Positions 33,376 through 46,400 of a DNA stretch of 64,000 bases are shown here, in pieces. The notes under the pieces are model-generated. The model made no database searches. It saw only the letters and a list, made by a program, of their open reading frames with translations, and was not told the DNA's origin. The position numbers and the translations under genes were made by a program. How positions within the stretch are numbered: position 1 is the stretch's first letter; each line of letters opens with the position of its first letter. Source of the DNA: Homarus americanus (taxonomy: Eukaryota > Arthropoda > Malacostraca > Decapoda > Nephropidae). The stretch is taken from assembly GCF_018991925.1 (NCBI RefSeq), contig NW_024737042.1, positions 17,379,678-17,443,677 on the forward strand, read 5' to 3'.

Positions 33376-34390
33376 CATCCGTATGATCAACGCTCCCAAA
33401 AAATTCCTCAGTGTATAATTTATCTCAGATGATACATAATTATCTCCCTAATGCAGTAACAATGTGCAACTGGCAGGTAGTTTACAAGGTTAGTTTGGTA
33501 CAGTTAACGATCATAATAGAAATTAGAGTTGACTAATTCTATCACAATAGAGCTTAAAAACAGCTCCACTTCCAAGAATTAAGAATTTATAAATACTACG
33601 TTTTCTTCTTTACTTGTTTCACGATAAATCTTCCAATTTAACTAAGATGATATTTTGAAGTATGAAGAATGAGTGACATGTAACATTCTTCTTTAACCTG
33701 TTAGCTTCTTTGTACCCAGACTTTTTTCTGAAGAGTTTGGAGTTTTTATTTACCTTAATTTGAAATAATAAGTCTGGTTCATTGATGAGACTTTTGTCCT
33801 TGAAGATATGATATTTGTTATACGGATATTTGTTATATGGAAAATAATGAACATCCCTTCACAGATAATCGCTTTCATTCAGTGTTCTATTGAATTGTTT
33901 ATATACTAATGTCATTGTGATTGAATTACTGTAATTATTTTTCTAGTGTTTATATTTCTATTTATAAATCTGTATTAATTTGTTAGTTAACTTATTTCAT
34001 TATTATATACCAATCGCTTCATGGTCATTTATGGATTATATATATTTCATTTCTTTGTCATTCATTCCATACAATCAATTTATGTGTCCTGAGGGCCATC
34101 GTCCCCCCTTCCTTACATCGGCTTCCCAGTTTTTAATATCTCCAAGAAAACATGATATCTGTTCAGCGTCTCTGGACCGGAAACGTTCATCTCATTTCGG
34201 CTGTTTTGATCGAGGTTTATGTAGGTGTTTTTCCTTCCATCTTCCCTTCATAGGAAAACCGACAAAGCTGTTGGAGGGGAAGAAAAAAAAAAGATGAGAA
34301 ATATTAATCTTCCAATATTTCGAACTTTTCTACGGATGGTTTTATTGTGCATCCTTTACGCTATTGTTATTTTTTATTACGTTGGTTATA
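33031..34390. other. AT-rich sequence with a (CA)n at 33339-33374
   Basis: No gene recognised. It contains one (CA)n microsatellite. The ORFs at 33980-34297 and 34225-34458 have no motif. Confidence 0.5.
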
Positions 34391-34394
34391 ATAC

Positions 34395-34580
34395 GGGGGG
34401 GGGGGATAGGTTTGGCTCTCATGTGGGTGTATGGGTGAAGTGGGATGGGTTTGGATAGGGTGGATGGGTAAAGAGATGGTTAAGGGTCGGTGGCTGGGTG
34501 GGTGGGGTGTGTGGGGGAGATGGGGGAAGACAGGTTGGGTGAGAGCGGATGGATGGTAAGGTGGTAGACGCAGCAGCGGA
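34395..34580. repeat. G-rich degenerate repeat
   Basis: Begins with a G10 run and continues with GGGTGGATGGG-like and GGGTGGGGTG-like repeats with little C on the + strand. No ORF with a motif; the minus-strand proline-rich ORF is incidental. Confidence 0.7.
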
Positions 34581-35899
34581 TGAATGGCGTCATAGGGAAA
34601 GTTACTCACCTATCAGCCACATCAAGACACCCTGACTCCAGTTAGTGAGTTTTATTTCAATTTCTTCCTTACTGAACTTGTGACCAAATTATGAATTACT
34701 CTTGCCAGCCAGTGTATGCATGTGTGATCAATTACTCTTGCCTGCCAGTATATGTATGTGTGATCGCTTACTCTTGCCTGCCAGTGTATGTATGTGTGAT
34801 CGCTTACTCTTGCCTGCCAGTGTATGTATGTGTGATCGCTTACTCTTGCCTGCCAGTATATGTATGTGTGATCACTTACTCTTGCCTGCCAGTGTATGTA
34901 TGTGTGATCACTTACTCTTGCCTGCCAGTATATGTATGTGTGATCACTTACTCTTGCCTGCCAGCAGCTGATATGTGTGTGCGTGATCACCCTCTTGCCT
35001 GCCAGCGTGCAGTATGTGCATGATCACTTTACTCTTGCTGCCAGTGTATGTATGTGTGATCCGCCTCTTGCCTTCCAGTGTATATTGTGTGCGTGATCAC
35101 TTACTCTTGCCTGCCAATGTACAGTATGTGAGCGTGATCACTTACTTGCCATATATGTAGTGTGATCACTCTTGCCTGCCAGTATATGTATGTGTGATCA
35201 CTTACTCTTGCCGCCAGTGTATGTATGTGTGATCCCTTGCCTGCCAGTTATGTATGTGGATCCCTCTTGCCTCTGCCAGTATATGTATGTGTGATCGCTT
35301 ACTCTTGCCTGCCAGTATATGTGTGTGATCGCTTAATCTTGCCTGCCAGTATATATGTGTGATCCACTCTTGCCTGCCAGTATATGTATGTGTGATCGCT
35401 TACTCTTTCCAGTATATGTGTGGTGTGTGATCCACTCTTGCCTGCCAAGTATATGTATGTGTGATCCTTCCTCTTGCCTGCCAGTATATGTATGTGTGAT
35501 CGCTTACTCTTGCCTGCCAGTATATGTGTGTGATCCTACTCTTGCCTCCAGTATATGTATGTGTGATCGCTTCTCTTGCCTGCCAGTATATGTGTGTGTG
35601 ATCGCTTACTCTTGCCTGCCAGTATATGTGTGTGTGATCGCTTACTCTTGCCTGCCAGTGTATATGTATGTGTGATCCTTACTCTTGCCTGCCAGTATAT
35701 GTGTGGTGATCCTTACTCTTGCCTGCCAGTGTATGTATGTGTGATCGCTTACTCTTGCCTGCCAGTATATGTATGTGTGATCGCTTACTCTTGCCTGCCA
35801 GTATATGTGTGTGTGATCCTCTCTTGCCTGCGACCTTGCCTGCCAGTATATGTATGTGTGATCCTACCTTCCAGTATATGTATGTGAGCTTACTCTTGC

Positions 35900-37440
35900 C
35901 TGCCAGTATATGTGTGTGATCGCTTACTCTTGCCTGCCAGTATATGTATGTGTGATCGCTTACTCTTGCCTGCCAGTATATGTATGTGTGATCCTTACTC
36001 TTGCCTGCCAGTGTATGTATGTGTGATCGCTTACTCTTGCCTGCCAGTATATGTATGTGTGATCCTTACTCTTGCCTCGTATATGTATGTGTGATCGCTT
36101 ACTCTTGCCAGCCAGTGTATGTATGTGTGATCCTTCTCTTGCCTGCAAGTATATGTATGTGTGATCGCTTACCTCTTGCCTGCCAGTATATGTATGTGTG
36201 ATCCTTACTCTTGCCTGCCAGTATATATGTATGTGTGATCAATTACTCTTGCCTGCCAGTATATGTATGTGTGATCGCTTACTCTTGCCTGCCAGTATAT
36301 GTATGTGTGATCGCTTACTCTTGCCTGCCAGTGTATGTGTGCGTGATCACCTCTTGCTGCCAGTGAATGTATGTGTGATCGCTTACTCTTGCCTGCCAGT
36401 GTGTGTGTGCGTGATCACTTACTCTTGCCTGCCAGTATATGTGCGTGAACCACACTCTTGACTGCCAGTGTACAGTATGTGTGCATGATCCTTACTCTTC
36501 GCCATTGTATGTGTGTGTGTGATCACTTACTCTTGCCTGCCAGTGTATGTATGTGGTCACTTACTCTTCTGCCAGTGTATGTGTGCGTGATCACCTCCTG
36601 ATTGCCAGTGTATGTGCGTGATCACTTACTCTTGCCTGCCAGTGTACAGTATGTGTACGTGATCCTTAATCTTGCTTGCCAGTGTACAGTATGTGTGCGT
36701 GATAACTACTCTTGCCTGCCAGTGTACAGTATGTGTACGTGATAACTTACTCTACCCTGCCAGTGTATGTATGTGTGATCACTTCTCTTGCCTGCCAGTG
36801 TATGTGTGCGTGATCTTACTCTTGCCTGCCAGTGTATGACAGTATGTGCGATCACTTACTTTTGCCTGCCAGTGTACAGTATGCGTGCGTGATCACTTAC
36901 TCTTGCCTGCCAATATACAGAATGTGTGCGTGATCACTTACTCTTGCCTGCCAGTGGACAGTATGTGTGCGTGATCACCTCTTGCCAGCAATGTACAGTA
37001 TGTGTGCGTGATCATACCCTGCCTGCTAGTGGACAGTATGTGTGCGTGATCACTTACTCTTGCCTGCAATGTGCAGTATGTAGTGTCATCACTTACTCTT
37101 GACTGCCAATGTACAGTATGTGTGCGTATCACATACTCTTGCCTAATGGACAGTATGTGTGCGTGATGATTTACTCTTGCCTGCCAATGTACAGTATGTG
37201 TGCGTGATCACCTACTTTGCCTGCCAGTGTACAGTATGCATACGTGATCGCTTACTCTTGCCAGCCAATGTACAGTATGTGCGTGATCCCTTTCCTTCCT
37301 GCCAATGTACAGTATGTGTGCGTGATCGCTACTCTTGCCTGCCAGTGTACAGTATGTGTGTGTGATCACTTCTCTTGCCTGCCAGTGTATGTATGTGGTC
37401 ACTTACTCTTGCCTGCCAGTGTATGTGCGTGATCACTTAC
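35900..37440 (-). repeat. Higher-order block in S2, left copy
   Basis: The series of variant units recurs about 1.88-1.89 kb to the right. Landmarks: CAGTGAATGT at 36361 and 38244, TCTACCCTGC at 36751 and 38641, and TGATGATTT at 37164 and 39055. This copy has more small deletions than the second. Confidence 0.8.
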
Positions 37441-37789
37441 TCTTGACTGCCAGTGTATGTATGTGTGATCTTTACTCTTGCCTGCAGTGTATGTGTGCAT
37501 GATCACCTCTTGCCTGCCAGTATATGTATGCGTGAACCACCTCTTGCCTGCCAGTGTACAATATGTGTGCGTGATCACTTACTCTTGCCTGCCAGTGTAT
37601 GTATGTGCATCACCTCGCCTGTCAGTGTTGTGTGCGTGATCACTTATGCCTGCCGTATATGTGTGTGTGATCCTTTCTCTTGCCTGCCAGTATATGTATG
37701 TGTGATCGCTTACTCTTGCCTGCCAGTATATGTATGTGTGATCGCTTACTCTTGCCTGCCAGTATATGTATGTGTGATCGCTTACTCTT

Positions 37790-39330
37790 GCCTGCCAGTA
37801 TATGTGTGTGTGATCGCTTACTCTTCTGCCAGTATATGTATGTGTGATCGCTTACTCTTTTCGAGTATATGTATTGTGATCCTTACTCTTGCCAGCCAGT
37901 GTATGTATGTGTGATCCTTTACTCTTGCCTGCCAGTATATGTATGTGTGATCGCTTACTCTTGCCTGCCAGTATATGTATGTGTGATCGCTTACTCTTGC
38001 CAGCCAGTGTATGTATGTGTGATCGCTTACTCTTGCCTGCAAGTATATGTATGTGTGATCTTACTCTTGCCTGCCAGTATATGTGTGATCCTTACTCTTG
38101 CCTGCCAGTATATGTATGTGATCATTACTCTTGCCTGCCAGTATATGTATGTGTGATCCTTACTCTTGCCTGCCAGTATATATGTGTGATCGCTTACTCT
38201 TGCCTGCCAGTGTATGTGTGCGTGATCACTTACTCTTGCCTGCCAGTGAATGTATGTGTGATCGCTTCTCTTGCCTGCCAGTGTATGTGTGCGTGATCAC
38301 TTACTCTTGCCTGCCAGTATATGTATGCGTGAACCACACTCTTGACTGCCAGTGTACAGTATGTGTGCATGATCACTTACTCTTGCCTCCATGTATGTGT
38401 GTGTGTGATCACACTCTTGCCTGCCAGTGTATGTATGTGTGATCACTTACTCTTGCCTGCCAGTGTATGTGCGTGATCACTTACTCCTGATTGCCAGTGT
38501 ATGTGTGCGTGATCACTTCTCTTGCCTGCCAGTGTACAGTATGTGTACGTGATCGCTAAATCTTGCTTGCCAGTGTACAGTATGTGTGCGTGATAACTCA
38601 CTCTTGCCTGCCAGTGTACAGTATGTGTACGTGATAACACTCTACCCTGCCAGTGTATGTATGTGTGATCACTTACTCTTGCCTGCCAGTGTATGTGTGC
38701 GTGATCACCTCTTGCCTGCCAGTGTGTACGTATGTGCATCACTTACTTTTGCCTGCCAGTGTACAGTATGCGTGCGTGATCCTTACTTGCCTGCCAATAT
38801 ACAGAAGTGTGCGTGATCACTTACTCTTGCCTGCCAGTGGACAGTATGTGTGCGTGATCCTTACCTTGCCAGCCAATGTACAGTATGTGTGCGTGATCAC
38901 TTACCCTTGCCTGCTAGTGGACAGTATGTGCGTGATCCTTACTCTTGCCTGCCAATGTACAGTATGTAAGTGTCATCACTTACTCTTGACTGCCAATGTA
39001 CAGTATGTGTGCGTGATCACATACTCTTGCCTGCCAGTGGACAGTATGTGTGCGTGATGATTTACTCTTGCCTGCCAATGTACAGTATGTGTGCGTGATC
39101 ACCTACTATTGCCTGCCAGTGTACAGTATGCATACGTGATCGCTTACTCTTGCCAGCCAATGTACAGTATGTGTGCGTGATCACTTACTCTTCCCTGCCA
39201 ATGTACAGTATGTGTGCGTGATCGCTTACTCTTGCCTGCCAGTGTACAGTATGTGTGCGTGATCACTTACTCTTGCCTGCCAGTGTATGTATGTGTGGTC
39301 ACTTACTCTTGCCTGCCAGTGTATGTGTGC
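37790..39330 (-). repeat. Higher-order block in S2, right copy
   Basis: Partner of 35900-37440 with the same order of variant units. Small-indel noise is high up to about 38.95 kb and drops after that. Confidence 0.8.
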
Positions 39331-40384
39331 ATGATCACTTACTCTTGCCTGCCGGTGTATGTATTATGTGATCGCTTACTCTTGCCTGCCAGTGTATGTG
39401 TGCGTGATCACTTACTCTTGCCTGTCAGTATATGTATGCGTGAACCACTTACTTTTGCCTGCCAGTGTACAGTATGTGTGCGTGATCACTGACTCTTGCC
39501 TCCAGTGTATGTATGTGTGATCACTTACTCTTGCCTGCCAGTGTATGTATGTGTAATCACTTACTCTTGCCTGCCAGTGTATGTATGTGTGATCGCTTAC
39601 TCTTGCCTGCCAGTGTATGTGTGCATGATCACTTACTCTTGCCTGCCAGTGTATGTATGTGTGATCACTTACTCTTGCCTGCCAGTGTACAGTATGTGTG
39701 CGTGATCACTTACTCTTGCCTGCCAATGTACAGTATGTGTGCTTGATCACTTACTCTTGCCTGCCAATGTACAGTATGTGCGCGTGATCACTTAGTCTTC
39801 CCTGCCAATGTACAGTATGTGTGCGTGATCACTTACTCTTGCTTGCCAGTGTACAGCATGTGTGAGTGATCGCTTACTCTTGCTTGCCAGTGTACAGTAT
39901 GTGTGTGTGATAACTTACTCTTGCCTGCCAGTGTATGTATGTGCGATCACTTACTTTTGCCTGCCAGTGTACAGTATTGGTGCGTGATCAGTTACTCTTG
40001 CCTGCCAGGGTACAGTATGCGTGTGTGATAACTTACTCTTGCCTGCCAGTGTATGTATGTGCGATCACTTACTTTTGCCTGCCAGTGTACAGTATTGGTG
40101 CGTGATCACTTACTCTTGCCTGCCAGTGTATGTATGTGCAATCACTTACTTTTGCCTGCCAGTGTACAGTATGTGTGCGTGATAACTTACTCTTGCCTGC
40201 CAGTGTATGTATGTGCGATCACATACTTTTGCCTGACAGTGTACAGTATGTGTGCGTGATAACTTACTCTGCCTGCCAGTGTATGTATGTAAAGGATCAC
40301 TTACTTTGCCAGTGTATTGCGCATTGGTGCGTGATCACTTACCTTGCCTCCGCCAGTGTACAGTATGCGTGTGTGATCACTTAC

Positions 40385-40484
40385 NNNNNNNNNNNNNNNN
40401 NNNNNNNNNNNNNNNNNNNNNNNNNNNNNNNNNNNNNNNNNNNNNNNNNNNNNNNNNNNNNNNNNNNNNNNNNNNNNNNNNNNN
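40385..40484. other. Assembly gap (100 N) between S2 and S3
   Basis: Exactly 100 Ns. S2 lies to the left and an unrelated CCAACC-type array to the right, so true adjacency of the two arrays is not shown by the sequence. Confidence 0.98.
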
Positions 40485-43400
40485 TAAGAGAACCAACCAA
40501 CTCAAACCAACCACTGTAACTCCGCCAACTCAAATCAACCACACAATTTCACCACACCTGCTCCACCAACCACCCCACCTCCCCAACCACACCCCACCTC
40601 CACCAACACACCTCCACCAACCACCACACCTCCACCAACCACCACACCACACCTCCACCAACCACCACACCTCCATCAACCACCACACACCACACCCCCA
40701 CCAACCACCTCCACCAACCACACACCTCCACCAACCACCAATCCCTCTCCACCAACCACCACACCAACCACCAACCCTACATCAACCACTCAACCACCTG
40801 TACACCCATCCCCACCAACCACACCCTCCACCAACCATTCTCACCCACCAACCACCACACCCTCCACCAACCAATTCCACAACCACCAACTCCCACACCT
40901 CCACAACAACCACACCACCCCCACAACAACCACACCCCACCAACCACAACACCATCCACCAAACCACCACACCACCACCTTTAACCACACAAATCTCCAC
41001 ACTTTCCCCCCAAACCACCCCCTCCACCAACCACCACACCCCATCCCCCACCATATCCACCAACCAACTCACCTCCACCATCCTCCACACACCCCCACAC
41101 CACACCCTCCACAATCCACCCTCACACCAAACCCACACCTCCACACCACACCTCCACACACCTCCACCAACCACCACACCTCCCAACCACATCCATGCCA
41201 ACCCCCCCACACCTCCACCAACCATCACAACCTAACCACCACACCTCTGCCAACCACCACACCTCCACCAACCACAACACTCCAACCACACACCACCCTC
41301 CACCAGCACCCCAACCACTTCACACCCTCCACCACAACCACCACACCTCCCCACCAACCACCACACCCTCCACACCACCACCCTCTGCCAACCACACCAC
41401 ACCCTCCATCAACAACCACCACACCTCCACCCCAACCTCACACACCCTCCACCAACCACAACACACTCTCCACCAACCAGCACACCCTCCACCAACCACA
41501 GACCCTCCACCAACCACCACACCCTATTCCAACAACCACACCCTCCACCAACCACCAAACACCGTCCACCAACCACCACACCCTCCACACCACCCACCAC
41601 ACCTCCACCAACCACCAGACCTCCACCAACCACCACACCTATCTAAACAACCACACCTCCACCAACCACACAACAACAACACCTCCACCAACCACCACAC
41701 CCTCCACACCAACCACCACAGACCACACACCACACACCTCCACCAACCACCACACCCCACCATCCACCACACCTCCACCAACTCCACCACACAACCACCC
41801 CACCCTCCACCAACCACCACACACCTCCACCAACCACCACACCCCTCCACCAACCACCTCACACCCCACACACCCTCCACCAACCCCACACCTCCACCAA
41901 CCACCACCACACACACCTCCACCAACCACCACACCTCCACCAACCACCACACCTCCCGCCACCACCACGCTTCCAACACTCTCCACCAACCACCACACCT
42001 CCACCAACCACCAATCCCACACTCCAACCACCACACTTCTACCATCACCCCACCAACCACCACATCCTCCACCAACCACCTCAACCACCACACCCAACCA
42101 CCCCACCCCCAACCAACCACCACACCCTCCACCGACCACATCCTCCACCAACCACCCTCCCCACAACCACACCCTCCACCAACACCACACACCCCTCCAC
42201 CAACCACCAAACCTCCACCAACCACACCCTCCGCCAACCACCTGCACCAATCTCCTCCACCAACCACCACACCTCCACCAACCACCAACCCTACATCAAC
42301 CACCACACTCTTTCACCACACCTCCATCATCCGCAACACCTCCCACACAACCACCACCTCTACCAACCACCACACCTCCACCAACCACCCCACCCTCCAC
42401 CAACCACCACACCCCCACCAACCACCCCCCCTCCAAACAACCACCTACACCCTCCACCGACCACCACATCCTCCACCAAACACCAAACCCCACCAACAAC
42501 CACACCTCCACCAACAACCACACCCCCACCAACCACAACACCATCCACCAACCACCACACCTCCACCCCTAACCACACCCTCCACCAACCACCACACCCC
42601 CACCAACCACCACACCTCCCCACCACACCACACCCTCCACCAACCACTCCCACCTCCACCAACCACCACACCTCTAACATCCACCACACCTCCACCAACC
42701 ACTATCCCACCAACCAACCCACCCTCCACCAACCACCACACCCTCCACCAACCTCCACACCCTCCACCCTAACCACACACCCTGCCAACCCCCACACCCT
42801 CCACCAACCACCACACCTCCATTCACCACCACACCCTCCACCAACCACCACACCCCTCCACAACCACACCACTCACCACACCTCCACCCCCAACCTCCAC
42901 CCCCACACCCCTCCGCCAACCCCCCACACCTCCACCAACCATCACAACCTCCACCAACCACCACACCCTCTGCCAACCACCACACCTCCACCAACCACCA
43001 CACACTCTACCAACCACACCACCTCCACCAACCACCACACCTCCACCAACCACCACACCTCTCACCAACCACCACACCCCTACGAACCACCACACCCTCC
43101 ACCAACCACCACACCCCCCACCAACCACCACACCCCCTGCCAACCACCACACCCTCCATCAACCACCACACACCCTCCACCCTTAACCACACCCCTCCAC
43201 AACCAACACACCTCCACCAACCAGCACACCCCTCCACCAACCACCAGACCTCCACCAACCACCACACCCTATTCCAACAACCACACCTCCACCAACCACA
43301 ACACCTCCACCAACCACCACACCTCCTCCACCACCCACCTCACACCCTCCACCAACCACCAGACCTCCACCAACCACCTCACACCCTATTCCAACAACCA

Positions 43401-46400
43401 CACCTCCACCAACCACAACACCCCACCAACCACCACACCCTTCCACCAACCACCACACCCTCCACCAACCACCACACCTCCACCAACCACCACACCCCAC
43501 CATCCACCACACCTCCACCAACCACCCCACCCTCCACCAACCACCCCACCTCCACCAACCACCACACCTCCACCAACCACCACACCTCCAACAACCACCA
43601 CACCCTTCACCACACCCCTCCACCAACCACCACACCCTCCACCAACCACCACACCCTCCACCAACCACCACCTCCACCAACCCCACACCTCCCACAACCA
43701 CCACACGCTTCCAACACTCTCTCCACCAACCACCACACCTCCCACCAACCACCAATCCTACATCAACCACACTCTCACTACACCTCTACCAACCACCACA
43801 CCTCCACCAACCACCTCCCTCCACCAACCACCACACCCTCCACCAACCACCCACCTCCACCAACCACCACACCCTCCACTGACCACCACATCCTCCACCA
43901 ACCACCAAACCCCTACCAACAACCACACCTCCACCACACACCCTCCAACCACATCCACCAACCACCACACCTCCACCTTTAACCACACCCACAACCACCA
44001 CACCTCCACCAACCACCACACCTCCCCCAACCACCACACCTCCACCACCCCACCTCCACCCCAACCACCACACCCTCTAACATCCACCACACCTCCACCA
44101 ACCACCATATCCTCCACCAACCAACCCACCTCCACCAACCACCACAGCCTCCACCAAACTCACCACCTCCCAACCACCCACCCACCAACTCCACACACCT
44201 CTCCACCAACCACCACACCCTCCAGACAACTACCCACACCCTCCACACCAACCACCACACCCTCCATTAACCACCACACCCTCCACCAACCACCACACCC
44301 TCCACCCTTAACCACACCCCTCCAACCCCACACCTCCACACCAACGATCACACCTCCACCAACCACCACACCCTCTGCCAACCACCACACCTCCACCAAC
44401 AACCACACACCTCACCAAACCACCCACCTCCACCAACCACCACACCTCCACCAACCACCACCACACCCTCCCAACCACCACACCCCATGCAGAACCACCA
44501 CACCTCCACCAACCACCACACCATCCACCAACCACCACACCCCACAACCACCACACCCTCCATCAACCACCACACCTCCACCCTAACCACTCCCTCTCCG
44601 CCAACCAACACACCTCCACCAACAACCACACCTCCACCAACCACCAGACCTCCACCAACCACCACACCCTATTCCAACAACCACACCCTCCACCACCCAC
44701 AACACCTCCACCAACCACCACACTCCACCCACCACACACCTCCACCAACCACCTGACCTCCACCAACCACCACACCCTATTCCAACAACCACACCCTCCA
44801 CCAACCACAACACCTCACCACAACCACCACACCTCTGCCAACCACCACACCTCCACCAACCACCTCACACCTGCCCAACCACCCACACCCTCCACCAACC
44901 ACCACACCCCACTAACCACCCCACCCCACCAACCACCACACACCTCCACCAACCACCACACCTCCCCCACCAACCACCACACCCTACGAACGAACACACT
45001 CCACCAACCACCACACCTCCACCAACCACCACACCCTCCACCAACCACACCACACCCCATTCCAACAACCACACCTCCACCAACCACACAACACCTCCAC
45101 ACCACCACACCCACCACCCACCACACACCTCCACCAACCACCACACCATCCACCAACCACCACACCTCCCCACCTCACCTCCCACCAACCACCACACCTC
45201 CACCAACCACCACACCTCCACCAACCACCACACACCCTCTCCACCAACCACCACACCCTCCACCAACCACCACATCCCCACCCACATCCACCACACACCT
45301 CCACCAACCACCACACTCCAACCAACCACCCTCACCTCTCCACCAACCACCACACCCTCCACCAACCACCATACCCTCCACCAACCACCACACCTCCACC
45401 AACCACCATACCCTCCACCCCACCACACCCTTCACCAACCACACCCCCATCAACCACACACCTCCACCAACCACCCCACCTCTCCACCACCCACCCCACC
45501 TCCACCAACCTCCACACCCTCCAACCAACCACCACACCCCTCCAACAACCACCACACTCCTTCACCACACCTCCACCAACCACCACACCTTCCACCACCA
45601 CCACACACCTCCACCACAACCACCACACACTCTTCACCACACCTCCACCAACCACCACACACCTCCACACCAACCACCACACCCTCCACAACCACCACAC
45701 GCTTCACCCCACCCTCCACTCAACCACCACACCCTCCACCAACCACCTCAACCCTCAGACCAACCAACACTCACCACACCTCCATCCACAACACCTCCAC
45801 CAACCACACCGCACCCCCACCAACCACCACACCTCCACCAACCAACTCACCTCCACCAACCACCCACACCCTCCACCGAACCACCACATCCTCCACCAAC
45901 CACTAAACCCCACCAACAACCACACCTCCACCAACAACCACACCCCACCAACCACAACACCATCCACCATCCACCACCTCCCACCCTTAACCACACCCTC
46001 CTCCAACCACCACACCCTCCACCAACCACCACACCTCCCCAACCACCACACCCTCCACCAACCACCCCACCTTCCACCAACCACCACACCCCAACATCCA
46101 CCTCACACCCTCCACCAACCACTCCATATCCTCCACCAACCAACCCCACCTCCACCAACCACCACACCCTCCACCAACCACCACACCCTCCACCCTTAAC
46201 CACACACCTGCCAACCCCACACCCTCCACCAACCACCACACCCCTCCATTAACTCACCACACCCTCCACCACACCACCACACCTCCATTAACCACCACAC
46301 CTCCACCAACACCCACCACACCTCCACCTAACCACACCCTCCGCAACCCCCACACCTCCACCAACCATCACACCTCCACCACCTACACCCCCCCACAACC

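Larger units (their letters stand above)
34692..40384 (-). repeat. Satellite array S2 (S1 family, inverted)
   Basis: About 5.7 kb, roughly 150 units, of the S1 satellite. The + strand here carries the reverse complement (GATCACTTACTCTTGCCTGC), so it is opposite to S1. The first 1.7 kb is mostly the 36-bp unit, giving in-frame 12-residue peptide repeats such as CDRLLLPASICM on the + strand. From about 36.4 kb the 41-bp form with GTACAGTATG predominates. The array runs to the 40385 gap. The ORFs it produces are not genes. Confidence 0.95.

Noticed and set aside
41195..42772. 525-codon Pro/His/Thr ORF in S3 as a protein
   Set aside because: It is a reading of a simple CCAACC-type repeat lacking stops. 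Similar long ORFs occur on the opposite strand. No domain and no codon structure.
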